Assembly: GCA_938743325.2 (NCBI GenBank)
Contig: OW568891.1
Coordinates: 310,001 to 374,000 of the forward strand
Direction: 5' to 3'
DNA: 64,000 nt
From: Pycnococcus provasolii
Lineage: Eukaryota; Chlorophyta; Pseudoscourfieldiophyceae; Pseudoscourfieldiales; Pycnococcaceae
Shown: positions 45,842 through 54,678 of the stretch, one piece after another
How the letters are laid out: the number at the start of each line of letters is the position of its first letter
How positions within the stretch are numbered: position 1 is the first letter of the stretch
The notes under the pieces: model-generated
Databases searched by the model: none
Seen by the model: only the letters and a program-made list of their open reading frames with translations
Told to the model about the DNA's origin: nothing
Program-made: the position numbers and the translations under genes

Positions 45842-46660
45842 TCACCGACGCTTCAGCACGAACGTCGTTCCCTTATTTCCCTTGCTGATGCGAAGGTTGT
45901 CGGAAAGATAAGTGGTGTCGAGCCATCCGCGAGCCTCGTCGCCGAGGAGTCGAAACGGGACAGGGTAAGGGACACGAAATCCGTTGAAATCAAAAAACGC
46001 CTCGTCGAAGCAAAAGTCAATGCGATCGCCTTCACATTTCTCGGCGATGGCGGAGAGCTTGAGCGTGACCTTTCCTTGCGCGAGGCTGACAGTTTGGTCG
46101 ACGCATTTTTTGCTCGTCGCGTCGTTGACCGACACGTCTTGCGTGACCACGACAAAGTCACTAGAAAGAACGGTGCGCTGGATAGGGCTGGCACTTGCGG
46201 CAGGGTTCGACTGTTGGTCGTCGTTGCCTGCGCCGACTCCCTTGAGCATGTCTCTTAGAATTCCCTCGAACAGCGGCGCTGTTCCGTCGACACGCGACCC
46301 CAGCGGGTTGCGAGGGTCAAATTGGCTTTTGGTGCTATAGATGAGCGTCCACTCGCCGTCAATTTTTGGGTCCAGCGCTCTTGCGTTATCGGATTTGCTG
46401 CCTTCGTTTTCGAGCTCAGCGATGAGCCTGAGCACATCATTTTCTTGCTCCGGCTTGCGTGACGCGACGAGCATTCCCAGCAGAGTGTTTTCCGCCGTTT
46501 CGACATCAACATTTAAGCTGCTGTCGCTGGGAGACGCCCCAACTCGTCTGCCGAGGAAAGAGCGAAAAGAGGGGTGACGAGACGATCCAGTAACGCCATG
46601 ACGAGCACGAGCAAGGCCGCGGCATGAGGGGGAAGTCTTGGGACGATAAAGCACGGGCAT
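45842..46660 (-). CDS. Plastid fibrillin/PAP family protein (third of three)
   Basis: A protein of 272 residues from the ATG at 46660 (MPVLYRPKTSPSC); the open frame extends to 46909 but crosses the divergent promoter. After an Arg/Ser-rich transit-like leader, a helical region (about 50-85, ENTLLGMLVASRKPEQENDVLRLIAELE) precedes the fibrillin domain: IDGEWTLIYSTKSQFDPRNPLG, then VTLKLSAIAEKCEG and the ending GWLDTTYLSDNLRISKGNKGTTFVLKRR. The ending is the family hallmark shared with the two paralogues in this window, but the middle is quite different, so the three are old duplicates rather than a fresh tandem array. It probably resides at plastoglobules or thylakoids. Confidence 0.87.
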   Translation of the reverse strand: MPVLYRPKTSPSCRGLARARHGVTGSSRHPSFRSFLGRRVGASPSDSSLNVDVETAENTLLGMLVASRKPEQENDVLRLIAELENEGSKSDNARALDPKIDGEWTLIYSTKSQFDPRNPLGSRVDGTAPLFEGILRDMLKGVGAGNDDQQSNPAASASPIQRTVLSSDFVVVTQDVSVNDATSKKCVDQTVSLAQGKVTLKLSAIAEKCEGDRIDFCFDEAFFDFNGFRVPYPVPFRLLGDEARGWLDTTYLSDNLRISKGNKGTTFVLKRR

Positions 46661-46875
46661 GGGACGATACAGCTTTGGGATTGCGATCGGAAGCGGAAGA
46701 CGACGACGAGGAGACGACAACGACAACCTCAACCACGAACGAGAGGCGAGATGCAATAACCCCCATCTAACCCTAGTTCTATGAAACCCTAACCCCGGGG
46801 GTGTCCAGGGTTTTCCCCCACCTCTTCCCGCGCCTTTCTCAGACTTCTTTGACTTTCCTTTCCGGAAGCCGCTCA
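46661..46875. promoter_or_regulatory. Divergent promoter of fibrillin and WD40 genes
   Basis: 215 bases between opposite start codons. It contains AACCCTAACCCC-type telomere-box sequence (46768-46797), as do several other promoters in the window. Confidence 0.5.
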
Positions 46876-47946
46876 ATGGCGGGCGGCTCACCCTCCACCG
46901 TCGCCTCATTCAACGCGCCTCTGCCCGCGTCGCCGTCTATGGTGTCAAACAACCTGTGCTGCCTCTCGTCTCACGTCGCATACGCGTCAGCCGCGGACGT
47001 CCTCTTGACGCCGCTCAAGTCGTTCATGGCGAGAAAACACGAAACCACATCCCTGAAAATGACGCACAAAGTCACCAACACACATAACAACAACGCCGAC
47101 ACGGGCGTGCGGATCCAAGGCGTTACGACCGTGCGCATTGGAACTGACCAACACCTCGTCGTGCTCGGAACGGACGGCGTGCGCATCTTCGACGGAAAGA
47201 CCGCGACGAGGCTGGAGTTTTCTTTGCCCACGCCGAAAGACAACGACCTATTCGCAGCCCGAACCAGGCCGTCGGAGAAGTACGCCGACCGTGGGGCGTA
47301 CTGCTCATGCGCATGCTCTGCACGGAGTGACGACGGACGGACACAGGTGGTCATCGGAACGTCTGCCGGCGCGCTTTTGATCGTTTCGGTGGACGGAACG
47401 AGGTTCTCGCACGCAAACACAATCGTCGCTGGTGAGGCGCACGCCGAGGCTGTGAGCTCGCTCGCCTCGGATGCCGTCGCCGCAGCGGCGGGTGATCCGC
47501 GGCGCGAGGTGGCGTCGTGCAGCGTGGACGGAGAGGTGGTTGTGTGGAGCCCTCGCTCTTACCACCACTACGAGGCGGTGTGGCGCCTGCCCAACAAGTC
47601 GTCGCCGTGCGCTTCCGTCGGTGTCCGTGGGGCACAGCTCTTCCTTGCGCACCGCGACGGGCGCTTGTGCGTGTACGACACGGTGTCACGCGAGTTGACG
47701 CACGAAATTATCGCTCACAGCCGCCTTTTGTCGACGATGGCTTTGCACCCGACTCAGCCGTACGTGGCAACAGCCGCGCATGACACAACGTTGGCGGTAT
47801 GGCGAATCGACAACGCTAACGCAAGCTGCGAGCTGAGCGCAAAGTGGCCAACAGGACTGTTGACTGGTGTGACTTTTGTTGACGAGACGGCGACGGTCGC
47901 GGTGAGCGCGTACGACGCATCTGAACTGCGAGTCTATTCACCGTGA
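46876..47946 (+). CDS. WD40 beta-propeller protein, WDR54 like
   Basis: A protein of 356 residues from the ATG at 46876 (MAGGSPSTVAS), chosen because the upstream frame is leader-like. Propeller-type repeats are visible: VVLGTDGVRIFDGKTA, VVIGTSAGALLIVSVDG, VASCSVDGEVVVWSPRS, LFLAHRDGRLCVYDTVSR, YVATAAHDTTLAVWRID, VAVSAYDASELRVYSP. The spacing and order, with a non-canonical first half and a clear VWSP/VWRID second half, recall WDR54, a poorly characterised single-propeller protein conserved in flagellated eukaryotes. That assignment is tentative. No signal or membrane segment is present. Function is probably a protein-interaction scaffold. Confidence 0.78.
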   Translation: MAGGSPSTVASFNAPLPASPSMVSNNLCCLSSHVAYASAADVLLTPLKSFMARKHETTSLKMTHKVTNTHNNNADTGVRIQGVTTVRIGTDQHLVVLGTDGVRIFDGKTATRLEFSLPTPKDNDLFAARTRPSEKYADRGAYCSCACSARSDDGRTQVVIGTSAGALLIVSVDGTRFSHANTIVAGEAHAEAVSSLASDAVAAAAGDPRREVASCSVDGEVVVWSPRSYHHYEAVWRLPNKSSPCASVGVRGAQLFLAHRDGRLCVYDTVSRELTHEIIAHSRLLSTMALHPTQPYVATAAHDTTLAVWRIDNANASCELSAKWPTGLLTGVTFVDETATVAVSAYDASELRVYSP

Positions 47947-48129
47947 AGGCGACCCTTTGGACCCGTGCAGAAGGTCAAGTAATTTATTTATTTTTTCGAA
48001 TTTTTCGTTTTTGTGGTAGAGGTCTACACGAGGTTTGCTTATACGAGAACGGGCTTCGAGCTGCTGCAATCCCTCCTTTGCAAGTGTGGCAGCAATGGCG
48101 TGGAGCCAGCCGCCGCCTCAAGCACATGT

Positions 48130-48468
48130 TTAGTTGGGCGCGCATCCAGACGGCGCACACACCTCGATGAGCTCAAATCGCTTGAGCTTGGAGTGCGGCC
48201 TGCACGCACCGATGCGAACGATGTCTCCCGCCTGCGCGGTTTCGTCCTCGTCGTGCACGTGAAACTTTGTGGACTTTGTTTGTGTCTTCTTGTAGAGCGG
48301 GTGCATGACTTTTCGTTCCACCATGACGACAGCGGTTTTCGAGGAGGCTGTGGACACCACCTTGCCCTGCATGATTTGCCGCGCGGTTGTTGTGACAGCA
48401 CGAGCCGGTGCACGAGCCAACGACGTCTGACGGACCAGCGAGGGGCGAGAAAGCATAAGCGACGGCAT
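48130..48468 (-). CDS. RPS17: Chloroplast ribosomal protein S17 (uS17c), nuclear-encoded
   Basis: A protein of 112 residues. The first 30 residues (MPSLMLSRPSLVRQTSLARAP) are basic and Ser/Ala-rich, a typical transit peptide. The mature part is a bacterial-type S17: MQGKVVSTASSKTAVVMVER, then VMHPLYKKTQTKSTKFHVHDEDE, GDIVRIGACRPHSKLKRFELIEV. S17 binds 16S rRNA early in small-subunit assembly. The basic KTQTKSTKFHVHDE block is characteristic. In land plants and green algae plastid S17 is nuclear-encoded, consistent with this location. Its upstream region has an inverted pair of the promoter motif (48614-48653). Confidence 0.93.
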   Translation of the reverse strand: MPSLMLSRPSLVRQTSLARAPARAVTTTARQIMQGKVVSTASSKTAVVMVERKVMHPLYKKTQTKSTKFHVHDEDETAQAGDIVRIGACRPHSKLKRFELIEVCAPSGCAPN

Positions 48469-48613
48469 GGCAACAACGGAGGTGCGAGTGGCGGTCGGTG
48501 AGGTGGAACTTTGTGGCTGAGACGGGAAAAAGAAAAAGAAGAAGGGGGGTGGATAGAATGCCCGAGGGTGCTTTGGGGATCCCGGTTCAGGAACTTGTCA
48601 TGGGGATGTTCGC

Positions 48614-48653
48614 TTCGGGGTTTGGATTCTTCGGCTTCACGCATAACCCCGAA
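48614..48653. promoter_or_regulatory. Inverted pair of promoter motifs
   Basis: TTCGGGGTT at 48614-48622 and AACCCCGAA at 48645-48653, again 31 bases apart start to start, lie upstream of RPS17. The second is in the standard orientation for that gene. Confidence 0.5.
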
Positions 48654-48670
48654 TGGGAATGGGCATGGGC

Positions 48671-48692
48671 GGGTTAGGGTTAGGTAGGGTTA
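48671..48692 (+). repeat. Short TTAGGG-like tract
   Basis: Two TTAGGG units and degenerate TAGGG copies lie in intergenic DNA. Confidence 0.75.
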
Positions 48693-49318
48693 GCAGTTAA
48701 CTTTGCACGTCTGTAAGTAGTCTACCCTACCGTTTCAGCACGTGGGTGGGACGGCAAGGTGGGATGCATCCCTTATTTGTGCACGGACGTCTTTGGGCTC
48801 GTTGCAACGCTGCAAGCTCGTTGCAACGGACAATGAAAGGACAAACTCTCAACCATAACGTTGCAGCTGGCAGCGTGAGGGGAACTGACCAGTGACCAGT
48901 CACATCAACAGGTGAGACTTTCGACTTTCCGAGGGGCCTTAACGGGCTTGCACGACAGATGCAGTCCATGAAAAAAGTCCACACAGAACGGCAACGCATT
49001 GAACGCAGTACCGCAGGGAAGGGAGTCTGCAACAGTGCAACCCTGAACCCTCCCGGTGAACCCATGCGATGCGTTGCGTTGCGTCTCGCACCTCTCATCA
49101 AGCACACCTCTCCACTCTCCAGCACCTCTCCCAAGCTGAACGAAACAAACCCGAACGACACGCGCACCAAACGACGCCAGCAGCCCACACGGACACAACA
49201 TCACACTCGTGTCGCCGCCGTACACCGTGCACGCTCGCAAGGTGTGGCCCTCCGCGCGTTATCTGTGCGTGACTGACTTGCAGCAACTACCAGCGCTAAA
49301 CGTTAGCATTGCGTCCAG

Positions 49319-49912
49319 ATGATTGAAGGCAACACGTACATGGGACTTACCGTGCCCGACGGCTTTCGGTCCACCAGGTGAGTGGAGTGGAGTGGAGTGA
49401 GAAACATGGCGCAAGCGATGCGACGGCACGCGTCGAGGCTGCCTCCTTTGCTTGCGAAAAGTATCCACAAAAAAAGAAGTGAAACTGACGACCGACGCAC
49501 ACACGCACACACGCACGAACGCGCACATGCGTACAACCCACTAAAACCAAACTTATTTTGCGACAAACAAACTGCTTGTTTCATCACAATATCAACCTTA
49601 AGGCGTTACTCGGCGCGAACGGGTAAGACGGAGTTCATTGTTAACGAGCGAGGCCATCTGGTGAAGGGCATGAAACGACCCCACACGGCGTTCGTGCGCC
49701 CGACAACCTTCCACACCAATGAACGTTGGCCTGTCATGTCGACGTTTGTTTCGGGCGGAAGCAGCCACACGTTGGTGGGAGTTGGCTCGTCAGCAACCAT
49801 GGGGTACAAGGGTATCCCTTCGACATACCTACCCATGGGCTCCGTGCCGATACGCACTACATCCACTTGTCCAGGAGGCTTCAAGCCAGCGCACTCGCAC
49901 TTCTTCGTCTGA
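49319..49912 (+). CDS. Small two-exon protein, unknown
   Basis: I join exon 49319-49377 to exon 49603-49912 across a 225-bp intron (GTGAGT...TTAAG), giving 122 residues. Exon 1 codes MIEGNTYMGLTVPDGFRST; the split codon forms Arg and exon 2 continues RYSARTGKTEFIVNERGHLV, KGMKRPHTAFVRPTTFHTNE and GYKGIPSTYLPMGSVPIRTT, ending SHFFV. The intron has simple CACA/ACGC repeats unlike the exons. Basic, Tyr/Pro-rich short proteins of this style are common among microtubule-inner proteins of cilia, but I recognise no family. An acceptor-like CCAG directly before the ATG allows an upstream non-coding exon. Confidence rests on the donor consensus and frame continuity. Confidence 0.6.
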
Positions 49913-50145
49913 AGTGTGTTTTCGCCGGCGACTACGCTTACTATTGCAATAACAACAAAACATGCGACATGTCGCGGTGCGTGTTACCACTACAAAATTT
50001 TCATTCAGAATTATGCTAGCATGATAGTATGTCAATTTCATTCGTCGGTCGCGTGCTCTACAATACTAGCTCGAAGAATTTTATGTAACTTCGCAAGCGC
50101 AAAAAAACCACAAAGCCTACAGCATAACACTTGATAACGCAAGGG
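49913..50145. other. AT-richer spacer at the left edge of the LHC cluster
   Basis: It separates the two-exon gene from the LHC cluster. It is AT-richer than its surroundings, with no gene. Homology to the LHC 3' flanks begins at about 50146. Confidence 0.5.
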
Positions 50146-50313
50146 TCTCACATGTGCTGTACTACGATAGGATAGGGACACCAGCTCGGACACAGACGCT
50201 ATAGACAAGTGAAGTGCCGTGTTGTTTCACGTGAAGAGGGGTCGACTTGTGTTTAGCACAACGAAAAGCACTCAGTAGATTTACAAGAAAACAAGTGTTA
50301 TTTGAGTGCGCAT

Positions 50314-50991
50314 TTACGACCACGCGTACGTGGGGCCGAAGGGGTCCGCGACGTGCTCCGCCCAGTTGACGAGCGGTCCCTTGCCCGTCGCCGGGTACTG
50401 CACGAGGCAGCCCGACCAGCCGAGCATAGCGAGGCGAGCGTGCTTGAGCTCCTTCACCTTCAGCTCCTCGAAGATGGAGGGGTCCGCCGCGAGGCCGATG
50501 GGGTCGAAGCGGCCGCCCGGGTACGCGTCGCCGACCGAGAGCTCGTCGAACACGGGGTCAAGCACGCCAGTGCGGTACGCCTCCGCGGATCCGAAGAAGA
50601 TCACCTCGATCGCGAGCACGTTGAAGAAGCTCGGGAAGCCGCTGTCCGGGGGGGCGAGCGGGTAGATGGCACCGGGGAACTTGTCGGCGATAGCCGTGCA
50701 GTCCGAGGGCGTGCAGAGCGCTCCCGCCTCGAACCACGGGATGCCCGTGCCAACCTCAGACGCCCACGCGCCCGTGAGGCCGAGCATGGCGAAGCGTCCG
50801 TGGATGATCTCGCGCTCCGCGAGCTTGGCATCTCCGTCGTACGCGACGGGGGCCTCCTCTCCGGAGCCGGGGTAGGTGCCCGGCTCGGGGTACCAGCCGT
50901 AGTCGCCTCCGGCGCGCACCTTCATGGAGCGGCGCGAGGACACGGCAGCCTTGGCGGCGGTGGGCTTGAACGTCTTTCCGGCAGCGAGCAT
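50314..50991 (-). CDS. Light-harvesting chlorophyll-binding protein, copy 1
   Basis: A protein of 225 residues. The leader (about 1-27, MLAAGKTFKPTAAKAAVSSR) is a plastid transit peptide. Three LHC membrane helices are present: helix B with EREIIHGRFAML (Glu61, His64, Arg66), helix C near 121-138 (FFNVLAIEVIFFGSAEAY), and helix A with ELKVKELKHARLAML (Glu181, His184, Arg186). Gln198 and His213 fit the remaining chlorophyll ligands. The end TGKGPLVNWAEHVADP is typical of Lhc proteins. The subfamily (Lhca, Lhcb or prasinophyte Lhcp) is not settled; the segment with CTPSDC between helices B and C is unusual. Leftmost of six copies; mirror partner of copy 6. Upstream DNA is promoter type I. Confidence 0.93.
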   Translation of the reverse strand: MLAAGKTFKPTAAKAAVSSRRSMKVRAGGDYGWYPEPGTYPGSGEEAPVAYDGDAKLAEREIIHGRFAMLGLTGAWASEVGTGIPWFEAGALCTPSDCTAIADKFPGAIYPLAPPDSGFPSFFNVLAIEVIFFGSAEAYRTGVLDPVFDELSVGDAYPGGRFDPIGLAADPSIFEELKVKELKHARLAMLGWSGCLVQYPATGKGPLVNWAEHVADPFGPTYAWS

Positions 50992-51472
50992 GTTTGTTAG
51001 TTGGAGTGTAGAATGAGGGGGGATGCGCGTGTGCTGCGGGGGCCCGGCTTCGCGGCGAGGCGGGCGGGGGGGCGCAAAGCACGGCAGACGGGGATCTTTC
51101 GGATTGCATGGTCGGGCAAATACAACGGGGGGTCGATTGATCAATCTTTTTATCTTTTTGGCCGGGGGAAAGGTCGGGCAAAAGCATCGGCAGAATCAAA
51201 GGGCATCCGGAATTTCGGCTCCAAACAACGGACTCCCCCCCTCGCAGCCCCCGACCTCCTAGATACGCCGCGTGCCAGGCACGTGTCTGATGCACGTGTC
51301 TCACAGGTACTGTACCACAATAGGGATAGGATAGGGACACCAGCTCAGACACAGACGCTATAGACAAGTGAAGCGCCGTGTTGTTTCACGTGAAGAGGGG
51401 TCGACTTGTGTTTAGCACAACGAAAAGCACTGAGATGATTTACAAGAAAACAAGTGTTATTTGAGTGCGCAT

Positions 51473-52150
51473 TTACGACCACGCGTACGTGGGGCCGAAG
51501 GGGTCCGCGACGTGCTCCGCCCAGTTGACGAGCGGTCCCTTGCCCGTCGCCGGGTACTGCACGAGGCAGCCCGACCAGCCGAGCATAGCGAGGCGAGCGT
51601 GCTTGAGCTCCTTCACCTTCAGCTCCTCGAAGATGGAGGGGTCCGCCGCAAGGCCGATGGGGTCGAAGCGGCCACCCGGGTACGCGTCGCCGACCGAGAG
51701 CTCGTCGAACACGGGGTCAAGCACGCCAGTGCGGTACGCCTCCGCGGAGCCGAAGAAGATCACCTCGATCGCGAGCACGTTGAAGAAGCTCGGGAAGCCG
51801 CTGTCCGGGGGGGCGAGCGGGTAGATGGCACCGGGGAACTTGTCGGCGATGGCCGTGCAGTCCGAAGGCGTGCAGAGCGCTCCCGCCTCGAACCACGGGA
51901 TGCCCGTGCCAACCTCAGACGCCCACGCGCCCGTGAGGCCGAGCATGGCGAAGCGTCCGTGGATGATCTCGCGCTCCGCGAGCTTGGCATCTCCGTCGTA
52001 CGCGACGGGGGCCTCCTCTCCGGAGCCGGGGTAGGTGCCCGGCTCGGGGTACCAGCCGTAGTCGCCTCCGGCGCGCACCTTCATGGAGCGGCGCGAGGAC
52101 ACGGCAGCCTTGGCGGCGGTGGGCTTGAACGTCTTTCCGGCAGCGAGCAT
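51473..52150 (-). CDS. Light-harvesting chlorophyll-binding protein, copy 2
   Basis: It encodes the same predicted 225 residues as copy 1, differing only at silent sites. It points left and is divergent from copy 3 across a 359-base shared promoter. Its own proximal upstream sequence is promoter type II, shared only with copy 5, its mirror partner in the palindrome. Its 3' flank (about 51300-51472) carries the CACGTG palindrome also found after copies 1, 3, 4 and 5. Identical protein with a different promoter suggests dosage with distinct regulation, which is inference. Confidence 0.93.
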   Translation of the reverse strand: MLAAGKTFKPTAAKAAVSSRRSMKVRAGGDYGWYPEPGTYPGSGEEAPVAYDGDAKLAEREIIHGRFAMLGLTGAWASEVGTGIPWFEAGALCTPSDCTAIADKFPGAIYPLAPPDSGFPSFFNVLAIEVIFFGSAEAYRTGVLDPVFDELSVGDAYPGGRFDPIGLAADPSIFEELKVKELKHARLAMLGWSGCLVQYPATGKGPLVNWAEHVADPFGPTYAWS

Positions 52151-52509
52151 GTTTGTTGTGTTGTGAGTGTAGAATGAAGGGGGAGGGACAAGCGAAGCAG
52201 GGGGGAGGGCGTCTCTGAGTGAGGCGGGTCGGGGCGGATCTTCAGATGGGATCAGAATGGCACAGCATGGTCGATAGAACAGGTCGGGAGGATTTTCAAT
52301 CCGTCTCAATTCAACTCAATTTCCGGACCTTTCCCCCGGCCAAAAAGATAAAAAGATTGATCAATCGACCCCCCGTTGTATTTGCCCGACCATGCAATCC
52401 GAAAGATCCCCGTCTGCCGTGCTTTGCGCCCCCCCGCCCGCCTCGCCGCGAAGCCGGGCCCCCGCAGCACACGCGCATCCCCCCTCATTCTACACTCCAA
52501 CTAACAAAC
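52151..52509. promoter_or_regulatory. Bidirectional LHC promoter (type II leftward, type I rightward)
   Basis: 359 bases between copies 2 and 3. The copy-3 side (type I) has a 12-bp palindrome around TGATCA, an AAAAAGATAAAAAG stretch and the ACCATGCAATCC block. The copy-2 side (type II) has CATCTGAAGATCCG and GTCTCAATTCAACTC-type words. It is repeated as the mirror image at 54320-54678. Confidence 0.65.
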
Positions 52510-53187
52510 ATGCTCGCTGCCGGAAAGACGTTCAAGCCCACCGCCGCCAAGGCTGCCGTGTCCTCGCGCCGCTCCATGAAGGTGCGCGCCGGAGGCGACT
52601 ACGGCTGGTACCCCGAGCCGGGCACCTACCCCGGCTCCGGAGAGGAGGCCCCCGTCGCGTACGACGGAGATGCCAAGCTCGCGGAGCGCGAGATCATCCA
52701 CGGACGCTTCGCCATGCTCGGCCTCACGGGCGCGTGGGCGTCTGAGGTTGGCACGGGTATCCCGTGGTTCGAGGCGGGAGCGCTCTGCACGCCCTCGGAC
52801 TGCACGGCCATCGCCGACAAGTTCCCGGGTGCCATCTACCCGCTCGCCCCCCCGGACAGCGGCTTCCCGAGCTTCTTCAACGTGCTCGCGATCGAGGTGA
52901 TCTTCTTCGGATCCGCGGAGGCGTACCGCACTGGCGTGCTTGACCCCGTGTTCGACGAGCTCTCGGTCGGCGACGCGTACCCGGGCGGCCGCTTCGACCC
53001 CATCGGCCTCGCGGCGGACCCCTCCATCTTCGAGGAGCTGAAGGTGAAGGAGCTCAAGCACGCTCGCCTCGCTATGCTCGGCTGGTCGGGCTGCCTCGTG
53101 CAGTACCCGGCGACGGGCAAGGGACCGCTCGTCAACTGGGCGGAGCACGTCGCGGACCCCTTCGGCCCCACGTACGCGTGGTCGTAA
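52510..53187 (+). CDS. Light-harvesting chlorophyll-binding protein, copy 3
   Basis: It encodes the identical 225-residue protein. It is the inner left copy of the palindrome and points toward the centre, tail to tail with copy 4. It shares with copy 4, and not with the other four, a silent change in the Gly-Ile codons of GTGIPWF (GGTATC rather than GGCATC), as well as CCCGGG in the Phe-Pro-Gly codons near residue 106. Promoter is type I. The 3' flank has TGTAA about 30 bases after the stop, the polyadenylation signal used by green algae, and the CACGTG palindrome near 53268. Confidence 0.93.
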   Translation: MLAAGKTFKPTAAKAAVSSRRSMKVRAGGDYGWYPEPGTYPGSGEEAPVAYDGDAKLAEREIIHGRFAMLGLTGAWASEVGTGIPWFEAGALCTPSDCTAIADKFPGAIYPLAPPDSGFPSFFNVLAIEVIFFGSAEAYRTGVLDPVFDELSVGDAYPGGRFDPIGLAADPSIFEELKVKELKHARLAMLGWSGCLVQYPATGKGPLVNWAEHVADPFGPTYAWS

Positions 53188-53350
53188 ATGCGCACTAAAT
53201 AACACTTGTTTTCTTGTAAATCTACTGAGTGCTTTTCGTTGTGCTAAACACAAGTCGATCCCTCTTCACGTGAAACAACACGGCACTTCACTTATCTATA
53301 GCGTCTGTGTTTGAGCTGGTGTCTCTATCCTATCGTATTACACCACCTGT

Positions 53351-53472
53351 GAGGCATCGGCAGAATCAAAGGGCATCCGGAATTTCGGCTCCAAACAACA
53401 GACTTCCCCGACCTCGCAGCGCGTCCACCTCGGGGGAGTGCCTAGATACGCCGCGTGCCAGGCACGTATCTA
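53351..53472. other. Central spacer of the LHC palindrome
   Basis: About 122 unpaired bases separate the two arms. It is a diverged single copy of the element that lies between copies 1 and 2 (about 51186-51300) and, mirrored, between copies 5 and 6 (about 55530-55645), recognisable by GCATCGGCAGAATCAAAG and the CCTAGATACGCCGCGTGCC block. Confidence 0.75.
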
Positions 53473-53641
53473 ACAGGTGCTGTACTACGATAGGGATAGG
53501 ATAGGAACACCAGCTCGGACACAGACGCTATAGACAAGTGAAGTGCCGTGTTGTTTCACGTGAAAAGGGGTCGACTTGTGTTTAGCACAACGAAAAGCAC
53601 TCAGTAGATTTACAAGAAAACAAGTGTTATTTAGTGCGCAT

Positions 53642-54319
53642 TTACGACCACGCGTACGTGGGGCCGAAGGGGTCCGCGACGTGCTCCGCCCAGTTGACGA
53701 GCGGTCCCTTGCCCGTCGCCGGGTACTGCACGAGGCAGCCCGACCAGCCGAGCATAGCGAGGCGAGCGTGCTTGAGCTCCTTCACCTTCAGCTCCTCGAA
53801 GATGGAGGGGTCCGCCGCGAGGCCGATGGGGTCGAAGCGGCCGCCCGGGTACGCGTCGCCGACCGAGAGCTCGTCGAACACGGGGTCAAGCACGCCAGTG
53901 CGGTACGCCTCCGCGGATCCGAAGAAGATCACCTCGATCGCGAGCACGTTGAAGAAGCTCGGGAAGCCGCTGTCCGGGGGGGCGAGCGGGTAGATGGCAC
54001 CCGGGAACTTGTCGGCGATGGCCGTGCAGTCCGAGGGCGTGCAGAGCGCTCCCGCCTCGAACCACGGGATACCCGTGCCAACCTCAGACGCCCACGCGCC
54101 CGTGAGGCCGAGCATGGCGAAGCGTCCGTGGATGATCTCGCGCTCCGCGAGCTTGGCATCTCCGTCGTACGCGACGGGGGCCTCCTCTCCGGAGCCGGGG
54201 TAGGTGCCCGGCTCGGGGTACCAGCCGTAGTCGCCTCCGGCGCGCACCTTCATGGAGCGGCGCGAGGACACGGCAGCCTTGGCGGCGGTGGGCTTGAACG
54301 TCTTTCCGGCAGCGAGCAT
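53642..54319 (-). CDS. Light-harvesting chlorophyll-binding protein, copy 4
   Basis: It encodes the identical 225-residue protein. Inner right copy and mirror partner of copy 3, with which it shares diagnostic silent variants. Points toward the palindrome centre; divergent from copy 5 across the mirrored 359-base promoter. Promoter is type I. Its 3' flank has the CACGTG palindrome within TTTCACGTGAAAA near 53555. Confidence 0.93.
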   Translation of the reverse strand: MLAAGKTFKPTAAKAAVSSRRSMKVRAGGDYGWYPEPGTYPGSGEEAPVAYDGDAKLAEREIIHGRFAMLGLTGAWASEVGTGIPWFEAGALCTPSDCTAIADKFPGAIYPLAPPDSGFPSFFNVLAIEVIFFGSAEAYRTGVLDPVFDELSVGDAYPGGRFDPIGLAADPSIFEELKVKELKHARLAMLGWSGCLVQYPATGKGPLVNWAEHVADPFGPTYAWS

Positions 54320-54678
54320 GTTTGTTAGTTGGAGTGTAGAATGAGGGGGGATGCGCGTGTGCTGCGGGGGCCCGGCTTCGCGGCGAGGCGGGCGGGGGGG
54401 CGCAAAGCACGGCAGACGGGGATCTTTCGGATTGCATGGTCGGGCAAATACAACGGGGGGTCGATTGATCAATCTTTTTATCTTTTTGGCCGGGGGAAAG
54501 GTCCGGAAATTGAGTTGAATTGAGACGGATTGAAAATCCTCCCGACCTGTTCTATCGACCATGCTGTGCCATTCTGATCCCATCTGAAGATCCGCCCCGA
54601 CCCGCCTCACTCAGAGACGCCCTCCCCCCTGCTTCGCTTGTCCCTCCCCCTTCATTCTACACTCACAACACAACAAAC
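54320..54678. promoter_or_regulatory. Bidirectional LHC promoter (type I leftward, type II rightward)
   Basis: Mirror image of 52151-52509 with the same length. It serves copies 4 and 5. Confidence 0.65.

Larger units (their letters stand above)
48469..49318. other. Intergenic region between divergent genes
   Basis: 850 bases between RPS17 and the small two-exon gene. It holds the inverted promoter motif pair (48614-48653), a TTAGGG tract (48671-48692), duplicated GCTCGTTGCAACG words (about 48795-48830) and GATGC/GTTGC repeats (49062-49085). A non-coding 5' exon of the downstream gene is possible. No coding gene was recognised. Confidence 0.55.
50314..53350 (+). repeat. Left arm of the giant LHC palindrome
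   Basis: About 3.04 kb containing copies 1, 2 and 3 (minus, minus, plus). Every gene boundary pairs with one in the right arm so that the coordinates sum to 106,829, meaning no net insertions or deletions between arms except near the centre. Copy 1's 3' flank homology extends a further 168 bases outward (to about 50146). Confidence 0.9.
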
